DNA of 64,000 nt from Sclerotiophoma versabilis (taxonomy: Eukaryota; Ascomycota; Dothideomycetes; Pleosporales; Didymellaceae), in the NCBI GenBank assembly GCA_012274445.1, contig JAAROD010000080.1, forward strand, positions 2,108,001 through 2,172,000. Direction: 5' to 3'. This document shows, one piece after another, positions 1 to 11,538 of the stretch. Within the stretch, counting starts at the first letter, position 1; each line of letters opens with the position of its first letter. Both the position numbers and the translations under genes were made by a program. The notes beneath the pieces are model-generated. The model did no database searches and had not been told where the DNA came from. It saw only the letters and a program-made list of their open reading frames with translations.

Positions 1-884
1 ACTAGAGATGTCAGGAAGGATTTCCACTTCTGGTGGCGGAAGGCTAAAGAGCCGAGACTATCATTCCTCTAGGGTGAATTTGATGATCACAAGGTACGAT
101 ATCGGCCTTGCAGAAGCCTGGCTGCAGGATGCTGACATGTCAATCATGAAGGTTGTAGTAGGGCGAACAGGTCGAGCGTTGTGTGATCAAGCTCGATGGG
201 CCGGGAAGAAGCTTTGGGTTAGATCACCCGTAGACCACAGTGGCGTCTCCCAACGTTTTGACGGTCTTGCAAGGCGTGGAAACATCCAAGTGGATCTAAT
301 GAGCCTGTTTGCGGCGCGTGCAGACCTGTGTCTCTTGGCCTTGTTCAGGTCGCACTATTTGACATGAGTAGCGAAGTTCTGGAGCTTAATAAAAGTTGGC
401 AGTTGCATATCCCAAAACGTAGAGAAGAATTGCGGACTGGAAGAAAAGGGTGTGTGTGTTGGATGAGGGGATGTTTGCTTTCCCAAGGTGAGAGAAGTTC
501 GGTTTACAGAGGTGTAAAATGCGGCCAAGATTTTGGAAGGATTGGAAGTGATACGCATGTTGTTGCGCACGGTATAGTATATAGGCATACGACGATGTGT
601 TGTGTACATGCTGCTGGTCAGAAGAGCGAAAGATAGCGACAATTGTCAGCTCACGCAATGCATATCAAACGCGCAAATAGTCAAAGTCGAACCACGTCGG
701 TGGGCCAGAGCCATGTTTTGGTGTTTGGTATTTGGGTGTATCGAAGAGTATATGTGGACTCCATAACCGCCCATTCAAAATCAAAAGCAGACCCGTCCGT
801 TCCGAATGTGCAAAGGAAGATGCATCATAAGCTTCCGCTAAGTGCCTTTTCGTAACCTCATGCGCCCCGCAATTACGCTGCAAT
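1..884. other. left-edge stretch without a convincing gene
   Basis: Nothing recognisable was found. A 119-codon open frame begins with ATG at base 8 on the plus strand, but its product has no family feature I know, no splice-linked continuation and no coding-like composition. The right part is presumably the 3' flank of the RPS3 gene, which ends at 885. Confidence 0.4.
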
Positions 885-1932
885 TTACTGCTCCTCAGTG
901 GCAGGTGCGGCCTCAGCCTCACCCTGCTGCTGCTCCGCCTGCCTGGCGGCATCTGCTGCCTGCTGGGCGGCAACGGCCTTGGCGCCGTAGTCCTGGGACA
1001 TGGGCTGGACAACGGGCTGCTCCTCCTTAGGCTCGATGACGGTGACGGAGTCGGGGAGGGTCTTGGATGGGCCGGCCTTGCCCTCGGGGTCAGATCCGCG
1101 CATGATCTTGACCTTGATACCGAGCACACCCTGGCGGAGCAGGACGTGGCGGGTGGCCTCGTCGATGAAGTCCTTGGCGGGCTGACCGGAGTGGATCATG
1201 AATCCGTCCTGTGCAGTGTTAGAGAGCGAGTTCGATTCCAGCCGGGGCAGACAGTGCTTACAGTGAACTTCATGCTCTTGGCACGGGCGGCCCTGAGCTT
1301 TCCGGAGACGACGACTTCGCAACCCTTGGCGCCAGACTCCATGATGAAGCGGAGGACACCATAGCAGGCCCTGCGGACGGCGAGACCGTTGAGGAGCTTG
1401 TAGCGGAGGGACTCGCACTGAGCGACGGCGGACAGACCACGGTTCTGAACCTTGGCGGCGTACAGGGAGACGGAGTTCTCAGGGAACTTGAAGCGCTTCT
1501 GGATGAGCGAGGTAAGCTCACGGATGCGGCGACCCTGCTCTCCAAGAACCTCCTGTGTGTGGGTGGCGCGGATGATGATGTCGGTGACGGTGGGCGTGAC
1601 GCGGACCTCGACGCCGGAGTAACCCTCCTCAGCAAGCTCGCGCTGGAAGAACTCGTTCAGCTCGGCGTAGAAAACACCGTCTGTCGTGGTTGTTAGCCCT
1701 GCGCGCATTCCTCGACATCCTCATTGCGTGTTCAATTCTCCGTTTGTCTTGCGACTTGTCCTCCAGTGTCTCTCCAACGTCTGTCTCGTATTCTCAGGGT
1801 AGGGAAGGGTGTAGGTGCAGCGTACCAGCGACGAACTTTCTCCTCTTGGAGCTGTTGCACAGTCAGTATGCATTCTCAAAGTGCGCAAGAGTGCGGTGGC
1901 CAAACTCACATAGCAGACTGAGTAGTGGCCAT
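885..1932 (-). CDS. rps3: 40S ribosomal protein S3 (uS3), 263 aa, 4 exons
   Basis: Component of the small ribosomal subunit head at the mRNA entry channel in the cytosol. Exons are 1910-1932, 1826-1851, 1262-1680 and 885-1208; joined they give 263 aa, close to the usual eukaryotic length. The start reads MATTQSAISKRRKFVADGVF, matching the conserved N terminus. A KH domain follows (around residues 21-95, with the RIRELTSLIQKRF stretch), then the C-terminal S3 domain (YGVLRFIMESGAKGCEV, SGQPAKDFIDEATRHVLLRQ, GIKVKIM) and the usual charged, Ala/Gln-rich tail. Introns are 58, 145 and 53 bases. The two tiny 5' exons of 23 and 26 bases, with a longer second intron, are typical of ribosomal protein genes, where early introns often affect expression. 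Identification is secure from the sequence; the start was chosen by matching the family N terminus. Confidence 0.96.
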
Positions 1933-2271
1933 ATTGTCGGACTGTGGTTAGCTGCTGAAATTCAGATAGGCCTTGCCGTGGTTGTCGTTCGAGTTCGAAG
2001 TCAGTCGCAGATGCCGATTTCGAAGTGGGAGCTAGTGGGCTCGCTTGTGTGAAGCCAAGACATGTACGCTAGCCTTTTAGCGCAATCTATCTTCACGACC
2101 ATCACGAGCACGAGAACACGAACACGAACATGAACACTGCGATTGATGGATGGATGCGTCATTGTAGTCTTGTAGTGCGATGCATGCAGTGCTCAATAAT
2201 TCGCCAAACGCCAATGCTACCCAATATGCTCTCGCCACCCTGACTATATACAAGCAACCCACTTTGCACAC
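1933..2271. other. RPS3 promoter / SLC35-like gene 3' flank, with a short degenerate repeat
   Basis: No gene seen. At about 2104-2136 there is a degenerate hexamer run of the form (AACACG)n/(CACGAG)n. It lies some 170-200 bases upstream of the RPS3 ATG and may be part of its promoter; no function can be read from it. Confidence 0.4.
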
Positions 2272-3615
2272 TCAGTGATGCTCGATGGGATCCTCGGGCA
2301 GCAGGGGCTCTGGTTTCCTCTCTACACACGCCTTAAGCGGCGGACGAATGAGATCGTTGAAGAGGAACGTTCCATAGACAAGGAAAGCAAAGCCCAGGAC
2401 TTGGAGCCACTTGAAGGTCTCCCAGCCGAGGCCAAGCGAGACAACCCAGATAAAGAGCGTGCGGCATGTGTCGATGGTGGAGCGCGACGTAGCGGAGACG
2501 GTGCGAGTCACAGACAGGCCGAAGAAGTTGAAGCCACTGCACAGAATTAGCAGAGGCACTGACGTGATAGAAAAGGAATGACTTACCCGATACTGATCAT
2601 AATCAGGAGGGAGGAGATGGCGATGCCCTTGTAGTGCGTCATCTGGTACAGGCCTTCCCTCGCATTGAAGTAGCCAGTGCCAATGGCGAAGTGCAGGATA
2701 ATCATGACAACCATGGTGACGAGGAAGCCGAAGATGCCTTCCCAACCCACGACTTTGATCGGCTCCATGGCGTACTTCTCCATGATGCGCTCCTCGAGAA
2801 CGAACTGTGTGGCTGTGAAGATCTGCGCGCCGGCAATGAGCAACACGCCGATGACGGTCAAGAGAGCCTGGGACATGGGCGGTGCCACATCCATAGCCAG
2901 CATGTCCGAATGAGCAGACTTGTGGCCAGGCGTCGCCTTGTCGTCCTTGGTGATGGCGCCTGCCAGTCCAACAATTGCGACACCAAAGACAACGACGAAA
3001 AGCGAGAACCACTTGTACAGCCCCAGGTGCCTCTTCAGGAACCACACGCTGAACAGGCCGACAAACAGCACCAGCGCTCCCCTAGTCATCTGGTAGATAC
3101 TCGCGGCCACGAACAGCAGCCCTACATTCATCAACGTCGTGCCCGCGATGTCGCAGCAGGCCGGCAGGGCAAGCAAAAAGACCTTGCTGCCCTTGAGCGG
3201 AATCCTCCCCTCATCGTCCGGATGCGCGGGCTTGAGCGGGTTCGCAATACCCCTGGCCTCGCTCTCGTCGCTCGCCGGCGTTGCAATGCCGTCGTTGTCA
3301 GGGATAGCTTCGTAGCCCGCGCGTGCGCCGGCGTAGCGCTGCCACAGCGAGAACAGGCCGATGACGAGCCAGCAGCCCATTTCGCCGATGAACATCTGGA
3401 GGGTCTGGAGGACGGGCTGCTCAAAGTGCTGGCGGTACTTGGGGTTCGGCGAGTCGCAGTTGCGCACGCATTGCATGTCCTGGGCCGGGGTTAGTAGGGT
3501 GCTTCATCGCGGCGAACGAGAGGGTGCATACTTGGTACTTGGTGAGCAGCGTGTTGCAGCATCCGGTCAACAGCATCATGCCCACGAGAATGGGCACCAT
3601 GCCTTTGCCCGCCAT
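2272..3615 (-). CDS. SLC35F6-like drug/metabolite-family membrane transporter, 413 aa
   Basis: Multi-pass membrane carrier of the DMT/nucleotide-sugar-transporter superfamily, closest by eye to SLC35F6-type proteins. Exons are 3532-3615, 2587-3479 and 2272-2536, with introns of 52 and 50 bases; 413 aa. The first helix is in exon 1 (MVPILVGMMLLTGCCNTLLT), followed by the IGEMGCWLVIGLFSLWQRY helix and a loop of about 50 residues rich in acidic residues. Further helices follow, including the family-like segment LLFVAASIYQMTRGALVLFVGLFSVWFLKR and the late segment LGWETFKWLQVLGFAFLVYG. About ten helices are expected. The start was chosen at the ATG directly before the first helix; an upstream in-frame extension lacks support. 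The substrate is unknown. Family members act in endomembranes (Golgi, vacuole or mitochondria in different reports), so the location here is inference. Confidence 0.82.
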
Positions 3616-4289
3616 GATGCGTGCGGGTGAGCTGCCGGGAGCTGGGCTGCTTATCGGCGGCGCTGTTGTCAAGCACCGTACTGGAGCAGGAGTCGATGGG
3701 AGAAGGGGTGGAGAAAGACACAAACTGCGATGGAGGGGTGTCGAGGGTGTCGAGGGTGTCGAGGAGAGGCTCAGATCCGGTACAAAGCACAGGCAGCTCC
3801 AAGCCAGTGCCTCGTGATGTGTGACTCCAGTCCGGCCGCGTGAGGCTGGACCTGTCGCAGCTGGAGCTCTGCCGATAAGATAAGCACGCGCGCTAGTGGT
3901 CCTGCCGCGGCGAACAGGAGCGGAGCCTCTCCATGTCCTCTGCTCTTCTTCATCTGCAGATTGGTATCGAAGTGCGCCTTCTGCGTCTATTCTTCCCAAC
4001 CGCACAAAGGATGTGTGCAGTCACCCTGCGTTGTGGATCTTGGCTTTGACCATGCCCTCAGACTGTCAGCTTCACTTCAGGCACACCCGAATCCGGATGA
4101 CGGCTTGCGCGTGACCCTGGAAGATGCGGAGACCCCACAGGCACCTTAGTGTAACCTTGAGGGGCTGCGCATGTTTCACACGCCCTTGGAGATGACGGCG
4201 AGGACTAGTCCAAGTTACTTTGGTTATCTAGTCCTTCATACAATATCGCTCTCCAAACCGCTCGTGACGGCGCCGGGCATGAGAGCACC
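3616..4289. other. intergenic: 5' flank of SLC35-like gene and 3' flank of MFS gene
   Basis: No gene seen. It contains three perfect tandem copies of a 9-base unit (GGTGTCGAG) at 3737-3763, about 120 bases upstream of the SLC35-like ATG. Confidence 0.5.
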
Positions 4290-5884
4290 TCACAGAAACC
4301 ACCGAAAATCAGCACTCTTTGGCCCATCTCTCAACTTCTCCGTGCTCACATCCCTCGCACTCAAATTCACACCCTGCCTCCTGTTCCTCCGTGCATTATC
4401 CAGCACCATGTACGTGCCCAGCAACAAGGCGCACACACATCCCGCAGCCCCAAACGCCGCTGTAGTCGCCAGCGCGGGGAGATATTTTGGCTTGTCCTGC
4501 TCCCTGAAGATATTACTGCTAACGACACCCATGAGGTTTGCCAGCGGCACACCAATAGACGTGAGCGTAACGCGCTGATTCTCGTCTGCCACGTTGTTGT
4601 TATACCATGTCGATAGCAGGACCGAGGGAGCAGAGGTGCCCCATGTCATCATAAAGCACGCAAAGTAAGCAACGGTAAGGCTGTGTTGAACGTCGATAGT
4701 CGCATATATCACGAACCCAATGAACGTGAGTAGGAAGCCGAGCGCAATGAAGGGAAACCTCAACCGCACGTGGTCAGATGCGAAAGCCAGGATGAGCAGC
4801 ACGCATGCACCGACAATGTTGGGCGCGACCGTGTACAGGTTGGTTTTGATCTTGTCGTACCCCAGGCGCCCGACAATCTGGGGCAAGAAGAGCGAGACAG
4901 ACTGAAGCGGTACGCCAAGGCATACTTCGATGACGAGGAAGCCGTACGTCGATGGGTTCTTGAAGATGCCGAGGGCGTGCTTCAGATTGAACTCCTCGTT
5001 CACAACGGAAGAAGAGTCAATCTGGATGCGCTGATAGGCGAGCTGCTTCTCAGCTTCGGTGAGAAATTTGGCCTTGTACGCCGACTCCGGAAGGTACCAG
5101 TACGCAAAAAACGAGAAGCAGACCGTCAGGCTTCCCTCGATGATAAACAGATATCTCCAGCTATCCAACTTTGACTCGATCTGGAATACGCCAAAAGCCA
5201 GCAGTCCAGAGAATGCGTTGGCAATGTTGGACGCAGCGTAGAACAGAGCCAGACGGCGCGCCAGCTCGCCTCGCCGGTAGAAGGTGGTGAGGTAATAGAT
5301 GACGAGGGGGAAGAAAGCAGACTCAGCCATGCCCAAGAACCACCGCAGTGCCATCATGCCGCTCCAATTCTGCACTGATGCTGCGAGAAGTGTTGCGCTG
5401 CCGAAGCAGAACATCATGATCGGGAGAACGCGGTGGGGTCCGTACTTCTTCCCCAGCATCCCGATGGGTGGAGCGAAGATCACGTAAGGCACATAAAATA
5501 TCTGTTGTATAATTAGTTGTCATATCAAACAAGCCCGGTCGAGTACTGACCGACAGCATCGTGTTGTACTGGTTGCCCTTGAACCCAAGGTCCTTGTCCA
5601 TGCCATCAGTTTTCGCATTTCCCAGGTTGCCTTTATCGAGCGCATTGAACAGGTACTGACAAGTCAGCTTGAACATGGATCTTTTGCACAGACAAACATA
5701 CCATAACAGCCAGCATAGGTAGCATGCGGAGGTCGAACTTCCATGTCAGCGCCCTCTCATGCTCGTATGTAGGTAGATGCTGGGTTTCACCCTCGACAGG
5801 AGCAGGTGCGGCGTCCCCAGAAGACACTGAATTCGTGACCTTCAGATCATTCTTTGCGAGCTCAGGATCCTGACTGGCAGACAT
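4290..5884 (-). CDS. MFS permease of the Dal5/Tna1 anion:cation symporter family, 499 aa
   Basis: Plasma-membrane transporter of the allantoate/nicotinate/vitamin-type MFS family, which imports small carboxylated or amide compounds by proton symport. Exons are 5702-5884, 5551-5655 and 4290-5501, with introns of 46 and 49 bases. Family marks: YLFNALDKGNLGNAK in helix 1 just after the cytosolic N terminus (the conserved DK/DR-x-N-x-GNA element), GKKYGPHRVLP in the loop 2-3 motif, and LGMAESAFFPLVIYYLTTFY followed by RRGELARRLALFYAASNIAN. The usual central loop starting at PESAYKAKFLTEAEK precedes helices 7-12. The ATG at 5884 (MSASQDPEL) was chosen; nine more codons upstream are open but start only with GTG. 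The substrate cannot be told from sequence. Confidence 0.9.
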
Positions 5885-7234
5885 GTCGATTGCCTGGTGC
5901 TTCCCGCGCACGTTGGATGCGTGTAGTTGACGAGATCAAGAATCGCTGAGATGGACTTCGGATTTATGATGAGGTTGTCGCAGGAACGCGATTGCGAGTC
6001 GTTCAGAGCATATCACAGTCACACCCATGTCCTCATCTGCAAAGGATCAAGCGATGTCGCTTTGGAGTTACACGGGCTTACAGCATGCTGGCCTTATCTG
6101 CATCCGTGAACCAGGCTAGAACCGTTAGACGGCCCAGGGTAACATTTCTCCGCATGTTTCGTACGTCGTAACTTGGTAATTTGCCGCCATCGATGCGCTC
6201 AAACGTTACTTGCGTCACATCTGCTCGTATCAGGCTATCTTATGTGACTATCACTTCCCATGTGTGGACTGGCAGGCCCTCGAAAGTGGGGAGGTAGACT
6301 TGTCAGCCGTGAGCGTGGTCACCTTGCTTTGATAAGATCAGATTCAGTGCTCGGGAATGCCACGAACGGTCATCCGGCGCAGATGATTCTGCAGACCATC
6401 AAGTGAGCACTCTCCTGCACCATGAAGCCTTGTGTGTGGTCGTCGCGGATTTGAGGTGTCAAGAGCACCAAAGGTCGGCAGCTGAACGACCCCGGATTCT
6501 AGGGCGCTCCACTTCGCTGATTCCCCGCAATGCAACCTTGTTTGGAGGGCATGCCCTTCAGCCTTCACGAGCGGCGTTTCCATAACGTGAGACAAGGCAT
6601 GGAAATGGCAGCATCGGCCAAGCTTGATTTTAATATGTCAGTTTTCAAAGTCACTTTCAGTCTTTCAGTGTTCCTCGGCTCTTGTGCATCGTCTCGAGTG
6701 TCCAACGAGTGTTGATAAGTGCGCCGCCCACACATAGCGTGAGATAACACGGCGCGGGCAATCGGACGTACAAGTGGGTCCCTGAGCGCAGCGTTATCAG
6801 GAACGATACGGTGTCGGCGCTCTGACTTCACGGTCCACCAAGGCGTCTGGTCTCCTCCAGCCTATGTGGCCTGGGCTCATGACAACTCCTGAAAACATGG
6901 TGCGCATAGACGGACAACATGGTATAGTGCGGTTGCTGTGCCTGTAAAAACTTTTCTGAAGAGGTCAACAAGGTGGACACCCCTTCTTGCAGTACAGTAA
7001 ATGGGCAGTAAAGTACCAAAGTGATCTTGTGTCTTAATATATGTTGTTGATATAATGTATCATAGTTTCAGGCCGAAAAATCGGGCTATCGCCGGAAGAA
7101 GGAGGCTGCAAGACGGTCCTTGCACTGCGCACACAGCTGTGCATTATAACGCCGATGGGTATCCTTCGCTTGAACGAGGTTTTGCTCTTGAACGCCTTAC
7201 AAAAACAAAAAACAACAAAATGTCTAAACAGAAA
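5885..7234. other. 1.35-kb stretch with no gene seen
   Basis: Only short, unrelated open frames occur on either strand, the longest under 90 codons, and none links by plausible splicing to a recognisable product. It contains the MFS promoter on the left and the 3' flank of the next minus-strand gene on the right. Confidence 0.4.
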
Positions 7235-8968
7235 CTACTGGCCATGAGCGACCTCCTTGCCTTTTGATGAGTGAGGGTGTAGTAAATTCGGCCGCCATTT
7301 AGCAACGTTCGTGACGCTAAAATGTAAAGGCTCCCTTTGCCCTTTCTCCTTTACAGGCATTTTCCGCTTTGAGCGGCCTGACACATAAATGGGATGTTGC
7401 ACGTTGGCATTACCTTGAACGTTGCTTGTGCTGTCCTTGGATCTGAGCTTTGGCTTCTTATCGCGGTGCTCATCTTCAGCCATTTCTGAGTCAAAACTCC
7501 GAAGGCTGCTTTGCTCAGACGAAAATCGGTGATTGGAATGCGAGGACGCTGTCGGGATTCGTTCGAGAGATGGTCTCAACATACTGGAATGGACGGAGGT
7601 TTGTGTTCGGGCACGCTCAATGGGACTTAGCATAGCAGCAGAATCAGCGAGTACATCGAGCTTGGAAGGCGCCCTATCCGCCAGCGAGTGAGTTCGAGAT
7701 GAATATGTAGGAGGAGGATCCTGGCAATCGTACATGATCTCAGTGTCCAGGCTTTTGTACTTGACTGTGCCATCAAGCTCCTCGTCGTGACCCCAACAGG
7801 CTTCGTCAGCGCCAAGGGCCGCTGGTAGGAACCGAATTTCATTCCACGTAACATCTTCGTGATGAAGAGCGATGTAGAGGACGTCTCCCTGCATCTTGTC
7901 ATGGGCGATACAATGGTCCTCTACGAAAGAATGATCCCAAAGATTGGGATGGACAAGATCGGGTGGAAGCATTGTGAGCGCCATACGACCAAACGGTTCG
8001 TCTGGTGGACGATGACCCACTAATGGCATCCACGCTCTGCCGCGCAAGATACCTCTGAACATGTCTTCAATCCGAGTTGTAAAGTAGGCGCTATCCTGAC
8101 CGGCAAAGTCGATGTTCTGCTGAAGCTTGCGGGATGCACACCGCCTATATCCAGTACTGTCTGGGTCGAACGCGAATCTTTGAGATTTTCGAGGAACGAA
8201 GATGACACGGACGTTCCAGGTCAAAGGATATTTTTTGTCGGTCCGGATTGGCAGTTGGCCAAGCATGTGTTGTGACTGCATGAGCAGAGGTATTTGGGGG
8301 ACTGGTGAGACTGTCGGCGTGGATATACGTGGCTTTGGCGTTGAATTGATAGGCGTGTCGTCCCTTGAGCGGCCATTGGTGTGCTCAACTTTGTCGAAGC
8401 GATTTTCCAGCTCCATGGTAACCTCATCCACCATTGTAAGGCGTTCCTGAACCGCCTTGATTTGATCGCTAAACGCGGATGTCCTGTCGACCACGGCCTC
8501 CACCCTATCGTCCATGGTGATCTTTAACAGCCTCATGTTCTCGTACAGCCGTGCTTCCAGCGCTTTGTAAGTCCGAAAGTGCTCCTCTCTTGCAGCCCTC
8601 TCCCTGAGGAGCTCTCTTCTCAACTCTTCCTCCACACTCTCATGTCGCCGGACCTCGCGTTTCAACAGCTTCATTTGCTCCACAACTTGTAGAAACTGGT
8701 CCACCGAGACTACCGAGAGAGGTTGAGTTTCGTGATGCCATGCTTGGTGTCCGCAACCGCAGCGGGAACGCACGATGGAATCGGGATAGAAGCTTCTACA
8801 TGAGCACCGGTGGCGTGAATTACCGCTCGATTCGGACTCTGGTTGGATGAAGCCACATTCTCCACGAGGCAGCTGGGTTTCCTCGCTAGAAGTAAGCTTT
8901 CCAGGCAGATGAACGCTTGGCTGCGTGTTACTGAGGAACATCGGGAGTGGACCCGGCGTGGTGGTCAT
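7235..8968 (-). CDS. uncharacterised Cys-motif/coiled-coil protein, 577 aa
   Basis: Not a family I can name. It is a single long open frame from ATG 8968. Residues 55-74 carry a compact Cys/His cluster, Cys55-x-Cys57 then Cys70-x-Cys72-x-His74, that looks like a small metal site. A strongly charged helical segment, probably a coiled coil, follows at about residues 88-200. Then comes a Pro/Thr-rich linker and a globular-looking region (about 255-400) with an aromatic-rich core (LTWNVRVIFVPRKSQRFAF, FRGILRGRAWMPLVGHR, LHHEDVTWNEIRFLP). The C-terminal 150 residues are Ser-rich, basic and probably disordered, with KKPKLRSK as a possible nuclear signal. Single-exon structure and consistent composition support a real gene. 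A nuclear or cytoskeletal scaffold role would be a guess. Confidence 0.75.
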   Translation of the reverse strand: MTTTPGPLPMFLSNTQPSVHLPGKLTSSEETQLPRGECGFIQPESESSGNSRHRCSCRSFYPDSIVRSRCGCGHQAWHHETQPLSVVSVDQFLQVVEQMKLLKREVRRHESVEEELRRELLRERAAREEHFRTYKALEARLYENMRLLKITMDDRVEAVVDRTSAFSDQIKAVQERLTMVDEVTMELENRFDKVEHTNGRSRDDTPINSTPKPRISTPTVSPVPQIPLLMQSQHMLGQLPIRTDKKYPLTWNVRVIFVPRKSQRFAFDPDSTGYRRCASRKLQQNIDFAGQDSAYFTTRIEDMFRGILRGRAWMPLVGHRPPDEPFGRMALTMLPPDLVHPNLWDHSFVEDHCIAHDKMQGDVLYIALHHEDVTWNEIRFLPAALGADEACWGHDEELDGTVKYKSLDTEIMYDCQDPPPTYSSRTHSLADRAPSKLDVLADSAAMLSPIERARTQTSVHSSMLRPSLERIPTASSHSNHRFSSEQSSLRSFDSEMAEDEHRDKKPKLRSKDSTSNVQGNANVQHPIYVSGRSKRKMPVKEKGQREPLHFSVTNVAKWRPNLLHPHSSKGKEVAHGQ

Positions 8969-11538
8969 TAACTGTCAAAGAATCGAGGCACAAAGGGCTC
9001 ATGGAAGGCTGGTAAGGGAAGTTGTGAATAGAGCGTAAAAGAGTGTATGTCCGGCGCGTGATCGAGACTCAGCAGAGGGTCTGAACTGGGGTTGTAAGCT
9101 AGGGTCAAGGGTGTACTGATATACAGGAAGAAGCAAGCCAGGCAGCGCCGAAGAAGGATTGGAGTACAAGATAAGCAATTATACTTACACTCAGGACTGC
9201 AGAACAGGAACACACGGGAGCACCCGGATAGCGGTATGACAGGTGAGAGGACTACACCAACATGTGATTTCGTGGGAGATAAAGAAAGATTGAGGCAGTA
9301 CCGAGCGGAGCACTAATTTGCACGGTCGAGGGCCGTAGGATGTGCAGGTACTCTTCTTTTTGGGAGTGGGTTAGCTCCCGCGGCGGTCAGCCCTGTCATG
9401 TCTGGGGACGGTGCTGGCCACTGGGCGGCTCTGGTGGAAGCTGAAGTGCTGGCGTGGTGGTGGAAGCAAAAGATAACACACGCCAATGACAAACGCGCTA
9501 GCTCAGTCACGTTCGCCGCAGGCCGTTTAATCAAGCAGCCCCTTCCTATTGCGTGCCTGCATTTTCTACCGTAGAGGCACCCTGCAGCAGCCACATTGCT
9601 CTTTGCAGCCTGGAGCCCGTCGCCAGCAGCAGGAAACCCTTCGTGCTCGAATCCTTGGTCGACGTCGATGCAGCGCGCCAACAATTTGATATCCGCGGAT
9701 CTCCACAACCCACAACAGGTCCCATTTGGATAACAAGCCACACCCCACACCTGCCCGTTCCGCTCCACCCGTTATGTCAGAGAATATGTAAATGTGTCGG
9801 CCTCATGGCCGATACGCGAAACCGATGTGTTGTTCGCGAGGCATGTTCCAGATGCAACCGTCTACGGGACAACGCACAACACCTGCTATGTATGGAACAG
9901 TATCACCTTGATAGGGCCTTTGCCTTGTCCTGGACTATCTTGGAGATCTCGAATTGGCATTGTGCTGCTTATCGCCGCGCTTTGACATTCACCCCACGAA
10001 AATAACGTACTCTATGCTGATTGGGTGAACAAGCAGACCCTGAGACGCACACAGGAACACAGCTTGAAGACGACATTGTGGCAAAGCACATCAAAGCAGG
10101 GTTCCATGACTACCATCGGAATGTCTCCAACAAAGACGAATCACAGAAATACCTCATCTTTCCTTGCTATGCCTATGGCCGACGGCCATCAGACCTACAT
10201 CATTTGCTAGGTACTAGCTTCGGCTTGGACCTCTCAAGTGCAGAACTTGAGGCTCCAGATATGCTGCTACCAACACGTTCGATGTCTCCTACACATAGTA
10301 TGCAGCATCATCATCGCTGAAAGATCACCAACAATAGGCCATCTTCTCAGCACCTCGATCCCAACAGGAACAAATGTGTAGATACGACGCAACAAGACGA
10401 GAAATGGAGCAGACGCAGTTAAACGCTCATGATTCACGTATTCGCCCGGCCGAGGCAAATTGCTCGGATGCGCCCCTAAGTGTGAGGCCGTTGCGCAAAG
10501 AGCTCATCTGTGCGCCTAAACGAGCGTTCTACTTCAGGAAGATTTCCTTGCAGCACTAAAATACACACCATCGAAGAGCCCTGAGGACGGGTATCCCACG
10601 TCTCGTAAACGCGTTACGCTTTCGCCGCAGCTCCTGGCTCGACCGATGATGACTCGGCTAGCTGCGCTCCAGACACGCAAAAACGTGCACGACGTCTGCC
10701 CACTATTGTTCGAAGTCTTGCCGTTAGCGTGGCATGTTCTTCGAAGCTTGCGATCCTTTCTTTTTGCAGTGGAAACTATGGGGTAATGATTATCAATATA
10801 TTCCTCTTTTCTGCGACGCAGTATCGTCTTCTTGGTGCACAGACTTGCAACACGCCTACAGCACATGTTACAGTTTGTTATGCGTACGACAACGAGAAAA
10901 ATAATGTCTCAACTCTCAAGATGATGGAATCCAACGGCCTTGTAGCGACATCAAGGACAGGACATTTTTAGATTCCGCTTACTGCCCGGGATGATGGTCT
11001 TCACGGTCAATGACTAGCGCAGTTAGTCGGTACTCACTGATTTCTAGATACAAATCCATTAATACTCAACCCCCACAAATACAAATGCGCCTTTTAAATA
11101 CAAGCCTTGTCGCGAACTGCAGGCGCGGGAGCAGCCGCGCACCGCATCGATCTTTACTGGAAGAAGATTACTTGCATTGCTGTTCGACAATCTTGCGGAA
11201 CTAAGAGCCCATGTCTTCCAATCATGATTGTACCTTTCCAATGTATCCTATCTCGCTACAGGAATCGTCTAACCTGGAGTCTCAATCGTAGCGCCTTGCC
11301 CAGTGTATGAACTGATGTTGGACACCGACGGGCGCATGATTGCTACAGTGAGCGCGCCATGAGTTTGTTGTTGATGCCTGGTATCAAACATGGAGCTCGG
11401 CCCGGGCGAGCAAAAAGGTCCGAGTCGGAAAGTCGGAAGTCTTGGCGTTTCACTCGTCTCCTTCTCGCATCGGTGTCGCCATTCCAAGCGGGGTCTTGTC
11501 CTGTAGCCACAACCTCGCAACACACTATCGCTTCCAGA
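8969..11538. other. 2.6-kb gene-poor stretch
   Basis: No gene that I can support. A frame at about 10024-10320 (plus) reads protein-like in part (for example KYLIFPCYAYGRRPSD) but has no ATG, no family match I know and no convincing splice partners; it could be a remnant. The right end holds the promoter of the Zn2Cys6 gene. Confidence 0.35.

Noticed and set aside
8..367. 119-codon plus-strand frame with ATG
   Set aside because: No recognisable domain, no splice partner and no coding-like bias; insufficient to call a gene.
2634..3494. 286-codon plus-strand open frame
   Set aside because: Antisense of the SLC35-like carrier exon; its composition mirrors that gene and shows no domain.
10024..10320. 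Partial protein-like plus-strand frame
   Set aside because: No ATG, no recognised family and no credible splice sites linking it to another exon; kept only as a note in the gap entry.
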